Shown here one piece after another: positions 36,430 through 45,377 of a stretch of 64,000 nucleotides of DNA. The stretch's first letter is position 1. Every line of letters starts with the position of its first letter. The translations under genes and the position numbers were made by a program. The notes below the pieces were generated by a model that was not told the DNA's origin, did no database searches, and worked only from the letters and a program-made list of their open reading frames with translations. The stretch covers positions 1 to 64,000 of the forward strand of contig JAIEPW010000065.1 in assembly GCA_019748195.1 (NCBI GenBank). Direction: 5' to 3'. Source of the DNA: Bryobacteraceae bacterium (GTDB lineage Bacteria; Acidobacteriota; Terriglobia; Bryobacterales; Bryobacteraceae).

Positions 36430-39147
36430 TTACTGGTTTATACCAGCTTTCTTCAGGTCCGCTGCCTTGACGTACGACAATTGCGCCGGATCGATGTGCT
36501 TCTTCACGGCCGCATTCACCACTTCCGGGGTCAGCGCCGCGATCCTCTTTTCGAAGTCCGCCTGCCAGGCCATGGTTCGTCCGAAGCGCGAGTTCGAATT
36601 TAGAAAAGCGGCCAGCGCCCGGTCATTGGCGCGCTGCAACTGCTCCTGCTGCGCCCAGGCTTTCTTGGCGAGGTCCACTTCCTCCGCCGTGAACCCGGAT
36701 CTGGCTGCCTTTTCGATTTCCTCTTTCATTGCGGCCTCCAGCTTGGCCAGATTCTGCGGATTGGCCACCGCCAGCGCGAGAAACGCGGTGACGTCTTCCT
36801 TCGGCTCATTCGCCATCGCGGATTGCGTGGCGTAGCTCAATCCGTCCTTCTGGCGCAGCCGCTCGAACAAGCGGGCCTTGGCGCTTCCGCCGATCATGAA
36901 ATTGGCCAGGACCACGGCGGGATAATCCGGATGGTCGTCGCCCAGGTTCAACGTGTTGGCGGCTACCAGGAAGGCATTCGCCTTGTCCGGCGTGTCGATC
37001 GTCCGCCCGATCGGGTTCAGTTTTGTATACTTCGAGATCACGCGCGCGTACGGTTTCGGACTCTTCCAGCTACCGAACAGCTCGCCGGCCAGCTTCTCGG
37101 CCTCGGCGGCGTCGAAATCGCCCACGATGCTGATCTCCGCGTTGGACGCGCCGTAGAAGTCCGCATGGAACTGCCTGGCTTCTTCCAGCGTGGCCGACTT
37201 CAGGTTTGCGAGATTCTCGTCGATGGTGGGCACATAGCGGACATCGCCCTTTGGATACGGCGCGAGATGCCGCTGGACCTCGAGAAACGCGAGCGCCTGC
37301 GGCTCACTGCGCTGGTTTTCCGCGTTCGCCAGGCGCTGATTGCGGATCTGCTCGAATTCGGTATCGGGGAACGAGGGTTCCTTCAGCACCTCCGCCATCA
37401 GGCGCAGCGCGCCGGGCAGGTTGGCCCGCGTGGTTTCGAGGATCGCGTTCACGCCGGTGGCCCCTCCCCCCAACTGCAGACGGGCTTTCAACTTGTCGAG
37501 CTCATCCTGAATCTGCTGCCGGCTCTTGTTCTTGGTGCCGCGCATCAGCATCTGCGAGGTGAATCCCGCCGCGGTGCTGCGATTCATCAGGCTTTTTTCG
37601 TCGCCGAAATGCAGCGCCGCCATGGCGATCACGGTCTCGCCGCGGTTCTTCTTCGATAGCAGGTTCAGGTCGGCGCCGTTCGCCAGCTTCACCTTCCTGG
37701 CGCGCGCTTCGATGTTGGCCGGCGATGGATCGAACGCCTCGCCCTGCGCCATCTCGGCCTTGCCTTTGTAATCCTTCACCACCGCCGAGGCATCCGGCGC
37801 GGTGGGGATCTCGGCGCGGTCGGGAGTTGCTTCCGGAATGAACCGGCCCAAGGTCAGGTTCGATTTCTTCAGGTAGGCCTTCGCCACACGCTCGACATCG
37901 GTCGGCGTCACCTGCCCGATGCGGTCGCGATGCAGGAAGATCATGCGCCAGTCGCCCATCGATTCCCACTCGCTCAGCTCCACGCCGACCTGCGACGCGT
38001 TCGCCAGATTCAGTTCGATCTGCTTCAGGATGCGAGCCTTGGCCCGGTCCACCTCTTCCTTCGAAGGCGGCTCCTTCACCATGCTCTCAACGGTCGCCAG
38101 CAGCGTTTTCTCGGCTTCTTCGAGCGAGTTCTCCTTGCGGACGCGGGCGTTCGCCAGCAGCATCCCCGATTCGCGAAGCTGGAAGTCCATCGAGCTCGCC
38201 GCCGAGGCTTTCTTGGTATCCACCAGCGCCTTGTACAGCCGTCCGGACGGAACTTCGCCCAGGATTCCGGACAGTACCGCGACGGCGGCGTAATCGGGAT
38301 GCGTGCCCGGAGGCACGTGATACAGCGCCGTGAGCGCCTGCACGTCTCCGACGCGGCGCAAGGTCACCTCGCGCTCTCCGTCCTGCGTGGGCTCCGCCGT
38401 ATAGGTGGCGTCCAGCTTGCGAGCAGGCTTGGGGATCTTGCCGAAAGTCGCGTTGATGTATTCCAGCGCTTTTGCCGTGTCGAACTTGCCCGCCACCACC
38501 AGGATGGCGTTATCGGGCTGGTAGTATTTGCGATAGAACGCCTGCAGCCGCTCGATGGGCACGTTCTCCAAATCGGCCTTGTTGCCGATGGTCGATTTGC
38601 CGTAGTTGTGCCACAGGAACGCGGTGGCCATGGTGCGCTGCATCAGCACGTTCGCGGGGCTGTTCTCGCCGATCTCGAACTCGCTGCGGACCACCGTCAT
38701 CTCCGTGTCCAGATCGCTTTTGGCGATCTTGGCATTCACCATCCGGTCGGCTTCCATCTCCAGCGCCCACTTCAGATTCTCATCGGAGGCGGTCAGAACT
38801 TCGAAGTAGTTGGTCCGGTCGTACCACGTCGTCCCGTTGAATTGGGCTCCGCGATCTTCCAGTTCCTTGATGATGTTGGGGCGGTTGGTGGTTGGCTTGA
38901 ACACCATGTGCTCCAGCAGGTGCGCCATGCCGGTCTCGCCATAGCCTTCATGGCGGGAGCCCACCAGGTAGGTGACGTTCACCGTGACGGTCGGCTTGGA
39001 TGGGTCCGGGAACAGCAGCACCTTCATGCCGTTCGCCAGCCTGTACTCGGTAATGCCTTCCACCGCGGGGCCTTTACTTACCCCGGCCGGTTGAGCGCTC
39101 AGAATTGAGGCGCACGCCAGCGCCGTCAGCATGATTCGAATCTGCAT
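36430..39147 (-). CDS. M16-family zinc metallopeptidase (two-domain)
   Basis: The 905-residue protein starts with a signal peptide (IRIMLTALACASILSAQP). The N-terminal half carries the inverted zinc motif HLLEH (His76, Glu79, His80), with further Glu in TVVRSEFEIGENSP. Two M16 halves are visible, the second without HxxEH (from about residue 480), as in the pitrilysin/PqqL type. It should degrade peptides outside the inner membrane. I use ATG 39147, with GGAG eight bases upstream; the frame is open to 39195. The YeiH-type gene follows directly. Confidence 0.9.
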   Translation of the reverse strand: MQIRIMLTALACASILSAQPAGVSKGPAVEGITEYRLANGMKVLLFPDPSKPTVTVNVTYLVGSRHEGYGETGMAHLLEHMVFKPTTNRPNIIKELEDRGAQFNGTTWYDRTNYFEVLTASDENLKWALEMEADRMVNAKIAKSDLDTEMTVVRSEFEIGENSPANVLMQRTMATAFLWHNYGKSTIGNKADLENVPIERLQAFYRKYYQPDNAILVVAGKFDTAKALEYINATFGKIPKPARKLDATYTAEPTQDGEREVTLRRVGDVQALTALYHVPPGTHPDYAAVAVLSGILGEVPSGRLYKALVDTKKASAASSMDFQLRESGMLLANARVRKENSLEEAEKTLLATVESMVKEPPSKEEVDRAKARILKQIELNLANASQVGVELSEWESMGDWRMIFLHRDRIGQVTPTDVERVAKAYLKKSNLTLGRFIPEATPDRAEIPTAPDASAVVKDYKGKAEMAQGEAFDPSPANIEARARKVKLANGADLNLLSKKNRGETVIAMAALHFGDEKSLMNRSTAAGFTSQMLMRGTKNKSRQQIQDELDKLKARLQLGGGATGVNAILETTRANLPGALRLMAEVLKEPSFPDTEFEQIRNQRLANAENQRSEPQALAFLEVQRHLAPYPKGDVRYVPTIDENLANLKSATLEEARQFHADFYGASNAEISIVGDFDAAEAEKLAGELFGSWKSPKPYARVISKYTKLNPIGRTIDTPDKANAFLVAANTLNLGDDHPDYPAVVLANFMIGGSAKARLFERLRQKDGLSYATQSAMANEPKEDVTAFLALAVANPQNLAKLEAAMKEEIEKAARSGFTAEEVDLAKKAWAQQEQLQRANDRALAAFLNSNSRFGRTMAWQADFEKRIAALTPEVVNAAVKKHIDPAQLSYVKAADLKKAGINQ

Positions 39148-39224
39148 GTGGGATACTCCGGAGCCAAACTTACTAGAAAATGGACGAACCTTCATGATAT
39201 CAGCAACTCCGGGCCGGACCCCGC

Positions 39225-39230
39225 TATAAT
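39225..39230 (+). promoter_or_regulatory. Likely -10 element for hpnH
   Basis: A perfect TATAAT lies 63 bases before the hpnH start in the gap between the divergent M16 gene and hpnH. No clear -35 is seen at 17 bases. Confidence 0.45.
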
Positions 39231-39292
39231 CGGGAAGTAACGTAAGCGATCGCGTGCGTTCCGTCGCATGCGTTTCAAGGACACGATTCCAG

Positions 39293-40411
39293 ATGCCTGT
39301 CCCAATTTCCCAGATGTGGACCGTTGCCAGCTATGTCATCCGGCAGAAGTTGGCCGGGCGCGAGCGCTATCCGCTGGTGATGATGCTGGAACCGCTGTTC
39401 CGCTGCAACCTGGCCTGCGCCGGCTGCGGCAAGATCCAGTATCCGGCGCATATCCTGAAGCGGAACCTGTCGCCCGAAGAGTGCTTCAAGGCGGTGGACG
39501 AATGCGGCGCGCCCCTGGTTGCGATTCCCGGCGGAGAACCGCTGATGCACCCCGAGATTGACAAGATTGTCGCCGGACTGGTGGCCCGCCGGAAGTATAT
39601 CTACCTGTGCACCAACGCCCTTCTGTTGAAGGAGAAGCTGGACCTGTTCCAGCCTTCCAAGTACCTGTCCTTCAGCGTTCACATGGACGGGCAGCGGGAC
39701 CATCACGACTTCTCGGTATGCCGCGAAGGCGGCTACGACATCGCCTATGAAGCGATTCAGGAAGCGCTCCGCCGCGGTTTCCGCGTCACCACCAACACCA
39801 CGCTGTTCGACGGGGCGGACCCGGTGAGCGTGCGCCAGTTCTTCGACGAAATGATGGACCTGGGCGTCGAGGGCATGATGGTGTCGCCGGGCTATTCCTA
39901 CGATAAAGCTCCCGATCAGCAGCACTTCCTTGGCCGCGCCCGCACCCGGCGCCTGTTCAACGCTATCCTGTCCAACCGCAAGCCCAATTGGCGGTTCAAC
40001 ATGTCGCCGTTGTTCCTGGAGTTCCTGATGGGCAAGCGCGATTATCCCTGCACCGCGTGGGGCATGCCCACCTACAACCTGTTCGGCTGGCAGAAGCCTT
40101 GCTACCTGCTGCAGGACGGCTATGCCGACACGTTTCAAGAACTGATCGAAACCACTGATTGGGATCAGTACGGGACGCAGAACGGCAATCCCAAGTGCGC
40201 CAACTGCATGGTGCATTCGGGATTCGAGGCTTCGGCGGTCAACCACACATTTAGTTCGCTCGGAGGCCTGTTCGCCACCGCGCGCGCCACTCTGTTCGCC
40301 CGCTATCCGGACGAGAAAGCTCGCGCGATGCTGAATGAACCGGTCAAGCCGGTGCACGATCATCCGCTGGTGAAGATCAAACCCGCGCAGGCTGAGAAGA
40401 CCACGGCATGA
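39293..40411 (+). CDS. hpnH: HpnH, adenosyl-hopene transferase (radical SAM)
   Basis: The 372-residue protein has the HpnH opening (PVPISQMW, then [16 protein letters not shown]) and the radical-SAM motif C38-x3-C42-x2-C45. Other family blocks are [38 protein letters not shown] and [15 protein letters not shown] near the C-terminus, which likely adds further cysteines. HpnH joins the 5'-deoxyadenosyl radical to diploptene, the first step to extended hopanoids (bacteriohopanepolyols) in the cytoplasmic membrane. I use ATG 39293; AAGGA is about ten bases upstream. Next gene starts inside its stop codon (ATGA). Confidence 0.92.
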   Translation: MPVPISQMWTVASYVIRQKLAGRERYPLVMMLEPLFRCNLACAGCGKIQYPAHILKRNLSPEECFKAVDECGAPLVAIPGGEPLMHPEIDKIVAGLVARRKYIYLCTNALLLKEKLDLFQPSKYLSFSVHMDGQRDHHDFSVCREGGYDIAYEAIQEALRRGFRVTTNTTLFDGADPVSVRQFFDEMMDLGVEGMMVSPGYSYDKAPDQQHFLGRARTRRLFNAILSNRKPNWRFNMSPLFLEFLMGKRDYPCTAWGMPTYNLFGWQKPCYLLQDGYADTFQELIETTDWDQYGTQNGNPKCANCMVHSGFEASAVNHTFSSLGGLFATARATLFARYPDEKARAMLNEPVKPVHDHPLVKIKPAQAEKTTA

Positions 40412-40812
40412 GCCAGCCGGATTTCGATTCGCTGGAAGTGGCTCCCGGCGCGGAGCGCGAAAACCTGGAAGGCTGGATTCCCGCGCTGGCTTCGGAAGAG
40501 GAAATCCGCGCCGCGCTCGAAAAAGCCTTCGATTACCGCGGCGATGTCACCATCACCCGCAAGAACGGCGAAAAGATCGAGTGCTATCTCTATGACCGCC
40601 GCAGCGGCAAGACGCTGGCCGATTCCCTGGTCCGAGTGATGACCCGCGCCGGCGACAAAATCGCGATCTCCTACTCCGACATCGCCGGGCTCGCGTTCAC
40701 CGGCCGCGATACCGCCGCCGGCAAGAGCTGGGAAGCCTGGGTTCGGAAGTACATGGAGAAGAAGCAGGCGGGCGAGAAGAACATCGCCCTCGAACCGGAA
40801 TCGCTGGAGTAA
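40408..40812 (+). CDS. Hypothetical protein coupled to hpnH
   Basis: I do not recognise this 134-residue protein. It is acidic at the N-terminus, has a small domain with [21 protein letters not shown] and [18 protein letters not shown], and a Lys-rich C-terminus. No signal or membrane helix is seen. The start overlaps the hpnH stop by four bases (ATGA), so it is probably translated with HpnH and may act with it. Small beta-rich fold is likely; the role is unknown. Confidence 0.65.
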   Translation: MSQPDFDSLEVAPGAERENLEGWIPALASEEEIRAALEKAFDYRGDVTITRKNGEKIECYLYDRRSGKTLADSLVRVMTRAGDKIAISYSDIAGLAFTGRDTAAGKSWEAWVRKYMEKKQAGEKNIALEPESLE

Positions 40813-40817
40813 GCCTG

Positions 40818-41045
40818 GTGACGCTCAAGGAGCAGCTCGAGGAACGCGAGCGCATGTGGCGGTCGTTTCACGAATGGGAGCGCCGCAACCCACCCCCGAT
40901 GCGCAGCTTTGACGCTGTGCTGCGGGACCTGGACTTTCTTCTGACCTTCATTTCGCCGGAAGAGATCCTGCGTGATCCCGATCCGGAAAAGAATGGCATC
41001 CAGAAGATGCGGGCGGCGCTGGCATTGCTGAAACGACATGACTGA
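40818..41045 (+). CDS. Hypothetical 75-residue protein, possible partner of the nucleotidyltransferase
   Basis: The protein is helical and charged (LKEQLEERERMWRSFHEWER, then RSFDAVLRDLDFLLTFI and KMRAALALLKRHD). The start is probably GTG at 40818. Its stop lies 8 bases inside the nucleotidyltransferase gene, so the two form a tight pair. That spacing is typical of toxin-antitoxin modules, where a small gene precedes the enzyme, but I do not recognise its family. Confidence 0.5.
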   Translation: MTLKEQLEERERMWRSFHEWERRNPPPMRSFDAVLRDLDFLLTFISPEEILRDPDPEKNGIQKMRAALALLKRHD

Positions 41046-41595
41046 GCTCTCGCGCGCGCTGCTCCGGCTGGTGGAAGAACTGGAATCAGCAGGGATTCCG
41101 TACGGACTGATTGGGGGCCTGGCAGTGGCGGCTTGGGGTGAGCCGCGATCCACGCTCGATGTAGATGTCACCGTTTGGACGGAAGCGGACCAAACGAGTG
41201 TCCTGGTGCAGCGCCTGACCAGCGTGTTTCTGGCCCGTTCCGCCGATCCAGTCGCGTTCGTTCGTGACCGGGGCGTGCTACCGCTGGAGTTCGAAGGAGT
41301 GCGCCTGGACGTAGTTTTCGCCCGTCTCCCGTTCGAGCGGGACATCATTGAGCGGGCGGCCAAGCGAGAGGTCGCCGGCCGGATGGTCAACGTGATCGCC
41401 GTGGAGGATTTGGTGTTGATGAAAATGATCTCCGAGCGGGAAAAGGATCTGGATGACGCCCGCAAGCTGATCCGGCGGTTTTGCAGCAGCTTGGATGTGG
41501 GCTATCTCGAGCCTAGGCTCGTCGAGATTACCGAGGCGCTAGCCATCCCGGACAGGCTGGCTCTCTTCCGCAAGGAACTTAAGAACAAAACCTAA
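41038..41595 (+). CDS. Nucleotidyltransferase (AbiEii/MNT-like superfamily)
   Basis: The 185-residue protein has GLIGGLAVAAWGEPRSTLDVDV near the N-terminus, the G-G and D-x-D motif of the nucleotidyltransferase superfamily, and a third acidic residue in RLDVVFARLPF. A later block with VEDLVLMKMISEREKDLDDAR matches the AbiEii-like (DUF6036-type) group. Such enzymes modify a protein or tRNA by adding nucleotides, and many are toxins or antitoxins. It overlaps a 75-residue gene by 8 bases. No typical AbiEi partner is seen. Convergent with rbfA, with one base between the stops. Confidence 0.72.
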   Translation: MTELSRALLRLVEELESAGIPYGLIGGLAVAAWGEPRSTLDVDVTVWTEADQTSVLVQRLTSVFLARSADPVAFVRDRGVLPLEFEGVRLDVVFARLPFERDIIERAAKREVAGRMVNVIAVEDLVLMKMISEREKDLDDARKLIRRFCSSLDVGYLEPRLVEITEALAIPDRLALFRKELKNKT

Positions 41596-41596
41596 G

Positions 41597-41950
41597 CTAC
41601 TTCGCCCGGCCTTTCTTGATCCGCTTCAACAACTGCGGCACCCTTCCGGAAAGCGAATCGCCCATGTCGCCCTCGAAATACAGGTCGGGGATGCGGAACA
41701 TCTCTACCCGCTCCGCTAACTGATGCCGCAGAAAGGCCTTGGCGTGCTCCAGGGCTTCTATGGTGGCGGTCCGGTCCGCCGTATCGCCTTCCAGCGACAG
41801 CCGCACCATGGCTCGCTTCATGTCCGGCGCGAGTTGGACCTCCGTCACCGCCGCCACCCGCACCCGCGGGTCCTGCAGTTCATAGCAGATCAGCTCCTCC
41901 AACTCGCTCCGCAGAGCTTCGGAGACCCGTTCGGCGCGATGTCCTTCCAC
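41597..41950 (-). CDS. rbfA: Ribosome-binding factor A
   Basis: The 117-residue protein fits RbfA: HRAERVSEALRSELEELICYELQDPRVRVAAVTEVQLAPDMKRAMVRLS is the KH-type domain start, and the C-terminal part shows LRHQLAERVEMFRIPDLYFEGD. RbfA helps 30S maturation and binds the 5' helix of 16S rRNA. The start is GTG at 41950. In most bacteria rbfA lies right after infB (and DUF503); here it is 6 kb away because plus-strand genes have been inserted. Confidence 0.9.
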   Translation of the reverse strand: MEGHRAERVSEALRSELEELICYELQDPRVRVAAVTEVQLAPDMKRAMVRLSLEGDTADRTATIEALEHAKAFLRHQLAERVEMFRIPDLYFEGDMGDSLSGRVPQLLKRIKKGRAK

Positions 41951-41994
41951 GTCTGTTATGCTACCGCTCTGGGCGGAGAACCGTCCAACCAGCC

Positions 41995-44304
41995 ATGCTT
42001 AGCGCCATCCAGACCGCTTGCAGAACACTGGCCCGCAGTCCGGGATTCAGCCTGACCATCGTCGCCACCTTGGGACTGGGCGTGGCCGCCAACCTCATCG
42101 TGCTGGCGTTGTCGTCCGCCTATCTGTTGAAGCCGCTGCCCTATCCGGAATCGGACCGCCTGTATCAGATCCGCTACACAGCCGAAGGACAGCCCTTCCT
42201 CCGCGGCCTGGAGAAGCTCGACTGGAGCGGAATGTCGGACCTGTACGAGCACGCCATCACCTGGGATCTGGACATGTTCTATGTCACCAGCAACGGCAGT
42301 ACCGAGGGTAAGCAGGGGGCCTGGGTGACCCAGGGCTTCCTGGACGCGCTAGGCGTTTCCGTTCAGCTCGGGCGATCGCTGGGTGCGGAGGACTTCCGCA
42401 GGGGAGCGCCGCAGGCGGTGCTGATCAGCGAGACTTACTGGCGATCCCGCTTCGCGGGCGATCCCAATGTCATTGGCCGCTCCTTCGATGCTTACTCCAG
42501 CGACCGCCCCGATGAGGCGGAGAAGTACACGATCGCGGGCGTGGTGCGGGCCGACTTCTGGCACCTGAATCCCTATACGGACGTGTTCGCGCCCTTGCGA
42601 ACGCCCAACGTGCCCTATATGGCGCGGCTGCGCCCCGGCGTCTCGCCCGAAGCCGCCGCGCGGCGCATCGAGCAGATCATCGGGGTCAAGGGCGCCAGCC
42701 TGGTCCAGGTGCAGGCTGCCTACGTCGAGCAGTTGAAGCCGGTGCTGACCACGGTGGCCATCGCCACCGGGCTGCTGCTATTGATCGCCTGCGCGAATGC
42801 CTCCTTCCTGTTGCTGGTTCGCTGGCGAGGACGGATGAAGGAAATCGCGGTGCGCGAGGCCCTGGGAGCGACCTCGGGCGCCATTCTGCGGATGCTGCTG
42901 GCGGAGGGAATCGCTCTCAGCACGGCGGCCACGGCCTTGGGCCTTGGCCTGAGCTGGCTGTTTCTGGGCGCCATCGCCCCTTTCGCGGAGCAATACCTGG
43001 GGCGCCGCGTCCCCGGCGGCCTCGGACGCGCCCAGCTTGATCCCGGCGCGGTTGGAATCACCCTGCTGTTTGCGTTCGCCGCCGCCGTTCTCTTCGCCAC
43101 CGGCCCGTACCTGGTGGCGCGCCATGCCACCTTGGCCGGCGCCATCCAGGCGGGCGGCCGGGGCGGCCGCCGCGCGATGTTCGGCTGGATCGCCATCGAA
43201 GTTGCCGCCTCCGTGGCGCTGTTGACCGCCGGAACCATGATGCTGCGCAGCGTCGCGGGCATTCTCAGCGTCCCCATGGGCTTCGAAGCCGGCCCGATCG
43301 TGACGTACCGCCTGACTCTGCGCCAGGCATCCTATCCCGATCCAGCGGCGAAAAACGCACTCTATGCGCGGGCGATGGAAAGCCTCCGGGCCAAGGGGTT
43401 GGAATCGGTGGCGATGTCCAACTTCTGGCCGCTGCAGCAGCCGCAGGAGATTCCGGTGGCGTCGGAGAACGCGGAGCAGGCCGCGGCGGCGATCGCCGTC
43501 TCGCCCGGATACTTCAACACGTTGGCGATCCCTCTACGCGAGGGGCGCGAATTCAACGCCGGCGACCGGCCCGGCACGCCGCCGGTGGTAGTCGTCTCCC
43601 AGACCCTCGCCCGCTCTCTCTGGCCGGACGGCGGCGCCGTCAGCGGACGCCGCATCCGCATCCAGGACCAGTGGTACAACGTGGCCGGGGTCGCCGGCGA
43701 TGTGCGGCAAACACCTGCCGATGTGAAGCTGGCTGACGTGTATCTGTGCCTCACACAGAACCCTTCGCGATTCGCCACTTTCTTTTTCCGGATGCAGAAC
43801 AGCGCCCGTATGGAGGCAATGCTGCGGGAAACGTTCACGGCGCTCGATCCGGGCATCGCGCTCAGCGACATGCAGGCCTTGGGCGAAATGGTGGACCGGC
43901 AGACGTTGCGCCCGCGCTTCCTGGCCTCTGTGTTAAGTGGATTCGCCGGCTTCTCGGCGGTTCTGGCGATGCTCGGCCTGGCGGGCGTGATCGCTTACAC
44001 CGTGCGGCAGCGGGAGCATGAAGTGGCGGTCCGGATCGCCGTGGGAGCGTCCGGGGGCGATGTCACCCGGCTGTTCTTGACGCAGGGAGCGCGCGTCCTC
44101 GCCCTGGGCGTCGCAGCCGGCGCGGCCGGCGCGCTGTTGATCGGCCGCGCCATGCAAAGCCAGCTCTTCGCCGTGCAAGCCTTCGACGCAACCTCCCTGG
44201 CCGCCGCCTGCGCCTTGTTCGCCGGGGCGGGCTTGTTCGCCATCTGGTGGCCGGCGCGCCTGGCCTCGCGCACCGATCCAATCGCGGCGTTGCGCAAGGA
44301 TTAG
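41995..44304 (+). CDS. ADOP-type orphan ABC permease, copy 3
   Basis: The 769-residue protein opens with TACRTLARSPGFSLTIVATLGLGVAANLIV, as in the other copies. Central helices show LLLLIACANASFLLLVRWRGRMKEIAVREALGATSGAI, the final block VAVRIAVGASGGDVTRLF. It is the shortest of the five. No ATPase is nearby. It is inserted between rbfA and the DUF503 gene, opposite in strand to both. It starts 44 bases after the start codon of rbfA on the other strand and its stop overlaps that of DUF503 by four bases. Confidence 0.9.
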   Translation: MLSAIQTACRTLARSPGFSLTIVATLGLGVAANLIVLALSSAYLLKPLPYPESDRLYQIRYTAEGQPFLRGLEKLDWSGMSDLYEHAITWDLDMFYVTSNGSTEGKQGAWVTQGFLDALGVSVQLGRSLGAEDFRRGAPQAVLISETYWRSRFAGDPNVIGRSFDAYSSDRPDEAEKYTIAGVVRADFWHLNPYTDVFAPLRTPNVPYMARLRPGVSPEAAARRIEQIIGVKGASLVQVQAAYVEQLKPVLTTVAIATGLLLLIACANASFLLLVRWRGRMKEIAVREALGATSGAILRMLLAEGIALSTAATALGLGLSWLFLGAIAPFAEQYLGRRVPGGLGRAQLDPGAVGITLLFAFAAAVLFATGPYLVARHATLAGAIQAGGRGGRRAMFGWIAIEVAASVALLTAGTMMLRSVAGILSVPMGFEAGPIVTYRLTLRQASYPDPAAKNALYARAMESLRAKGLESVAMSNFWPLQQPQEIPVASENAEQAAAAIAVSPGYFNTLAIPLREGREFNAGDRPGTPPVVVVSQTLARSLWPDGGAVSGRRIRIQDQWYNVAGVAGDVRQTPADVKLADVYLCLTQNPSRFATFFFRMQNSARMEAMLRETFTALDPGIALSDMQALGEMVDRQTLRPRFLASVLSGFAGFSAVLAMLGLAGVIAYTVRQREHEVAVRIAVGASGGDVTRLFLTQGARVLALGVAAGAAGALLIGRAMQSQLFAVQAFDATSLAAACALFAGAGLFAIWWPARLASRTDPIAALRKD

Positions 44305-44588
44305 CTCAGCCACTCCACCGACGTCCCGGACAACATGCCGCCCAGAAAATGGGCGGCTTCGCGTTCCGCGCTTTGCAACAACTGCTCAGCGAAGGCTTTG
44401 TCCTTGGACACCGCTGCCACAGCGATCACGCTGCGCTGCCACGTGTCGTGGCCGTCAATCTCCGCCACGCTGACGTTGAACCGGACCCGAAGGCGGTCCT
44501 TCAACCCCTTGACCACGCTACGTTTATCCTTCAGCGAGTGGGCGTCTTCCACGTGTATCTCCAAAATGAGAACGCCGACGGCTGGCAT
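44301..44588 (-). CDS. DUF503 family protein (YlxP-like)
   Basis: The 95-residue protein is of normal DUF503 length and has GVLILEIHVEDAHSLKDKRSVVKGLKDRLRVRFNVSVAEIDGHDTWQRSVIAVAAV, the family pattern. In many bacteria this gene (ylxP) lies between infB and rbfA. Here it is alone, flanked by plus-strand permease genes on both sides, so it needs its own promoter. A TAGAAT at 44599-44604 on the minus strand lies only about 10 bases before the ATG. Function unknown, probably RNA- or ribosome-linked. Confidence 0.88.
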   Translation of the reverse strand: MPAVGVLILEIHVEDAHSLKDKRSVVKGLKDRLRVRFNVSVAEIDGHDTWQRSVIAVAAVSKDKAFAEQLLQSAEREAAHFLGGMLSGTSVEWLS

Positions 44589-44732
44589 GTACGGTCTGAT
44601 TCTAGCGTGGCCGCGGGCCAATGTGCGTCAACGCACCCGTGCGCCGAAAGCGGGGCTTGTATCGACCTCGCACTCGGGTTAGGGTTGGTCTAGCCCGCTC
44701 CAAACGGGCTCCACGATATCGGAGGAACGACC

Positions 44733-45314
44733 TTGAAACGCACTCTGGGAATCGCGCTCTTGCTCTGCTCAAGCGTGGTTGCGGGAAACGCCGCCACCAT
44801 TCTTTGGGCTGGTACCTTGACCGGAAGCCAGGAGATCCCACCCGCGAACACGCCGGCGACCGGGTTCGGCGAAGTCCGCTACGACACGGACACCAACATT
44901 CTTTCGGTGATCATGAACTGGACCGGGCTGACGTCGACGGCCACGATGTCGCATATTCATTGCTGCGTGGCCACCCCGCCGGGCAACACCGGCATCGCCA
45001 TCGATCTGTGGCTGGCCGACAGCCCGCGTCCGGCCGCCGGAACCTATACGAACTCCTGGGATCTGGATCTGGTGAACCCGTTCCGCGCCTCCTTCGTCGC
45101 CGCGAACGGCGGAACCGTAGCCAGCGCGTTCCAGGCGCTGCGCGCGGCGATGGACGCAAATCAGGGAAGGTCTTACTTCAACATCCACACCACCAATTTC
45201 CCCGGCGGAGAGATACGGGGTGACATCGCACCGGTGCCCGAGCCCTCCACCATCGCGCTGGCCGCGGCCGGACTCGCCGCGCTGGTCGCGCGGCGCCGCC
45301 TGGCTTCCCGGTAG
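44733..45314 (+). CDS. CHRD domain protein with PEP-CTERM sorting tag
   Basis: The 193-residue protein has a signal peptide (LGIALLLCSSVVAGNA), a CHRD domain (LTGSQEIPPANTPATGFGEV, then MSHIHCCVATPPGNTGIAI and FNIHTTNFPGGEIRGDI), and a C-terminal tag PVPEPSTIALAAAGLAALVARRRLASR. The tag has PEP, a hydrophobic stretch and an Arg cluster, as for exosortase-processed proteins. The start is TTG at 44733 with GGAGGA upstream. An AGCCCG/CGGGCT hairpin lies just before the ribosome site. No exosortase gene is in the window. Confidence 0.85.
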   Translation: MKRTLGIALLLCSSVVAGNAATILWAGTLTGSQEIPPANTPATGFGEVRYDTDTNILSVIMNWTGLTSTATMSHIHCCVATPPGNTGIAIDLWLADSPRPAAGTYTNSWDLDLVNPFRASFVAANGGTVASAFQALRAAMDANQGRSYFNIHTTNFPGGEIRGDIAPVPEPSTIALAAAGLAALVARRRLASR

Positions 45315-45377
45315 AATTTCCACCCCGGCTCGGAACCATCGCCGGTTTCTCTCGTATCAGCATCAGGGAAATCGGCG

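Noticed and set aside
41038..41595. Full AbiE abortive-infection system
   Set aside because: The expected winged-helix AbiEi partner is not present; only the nucleotidyltransferase superfamily is visible.
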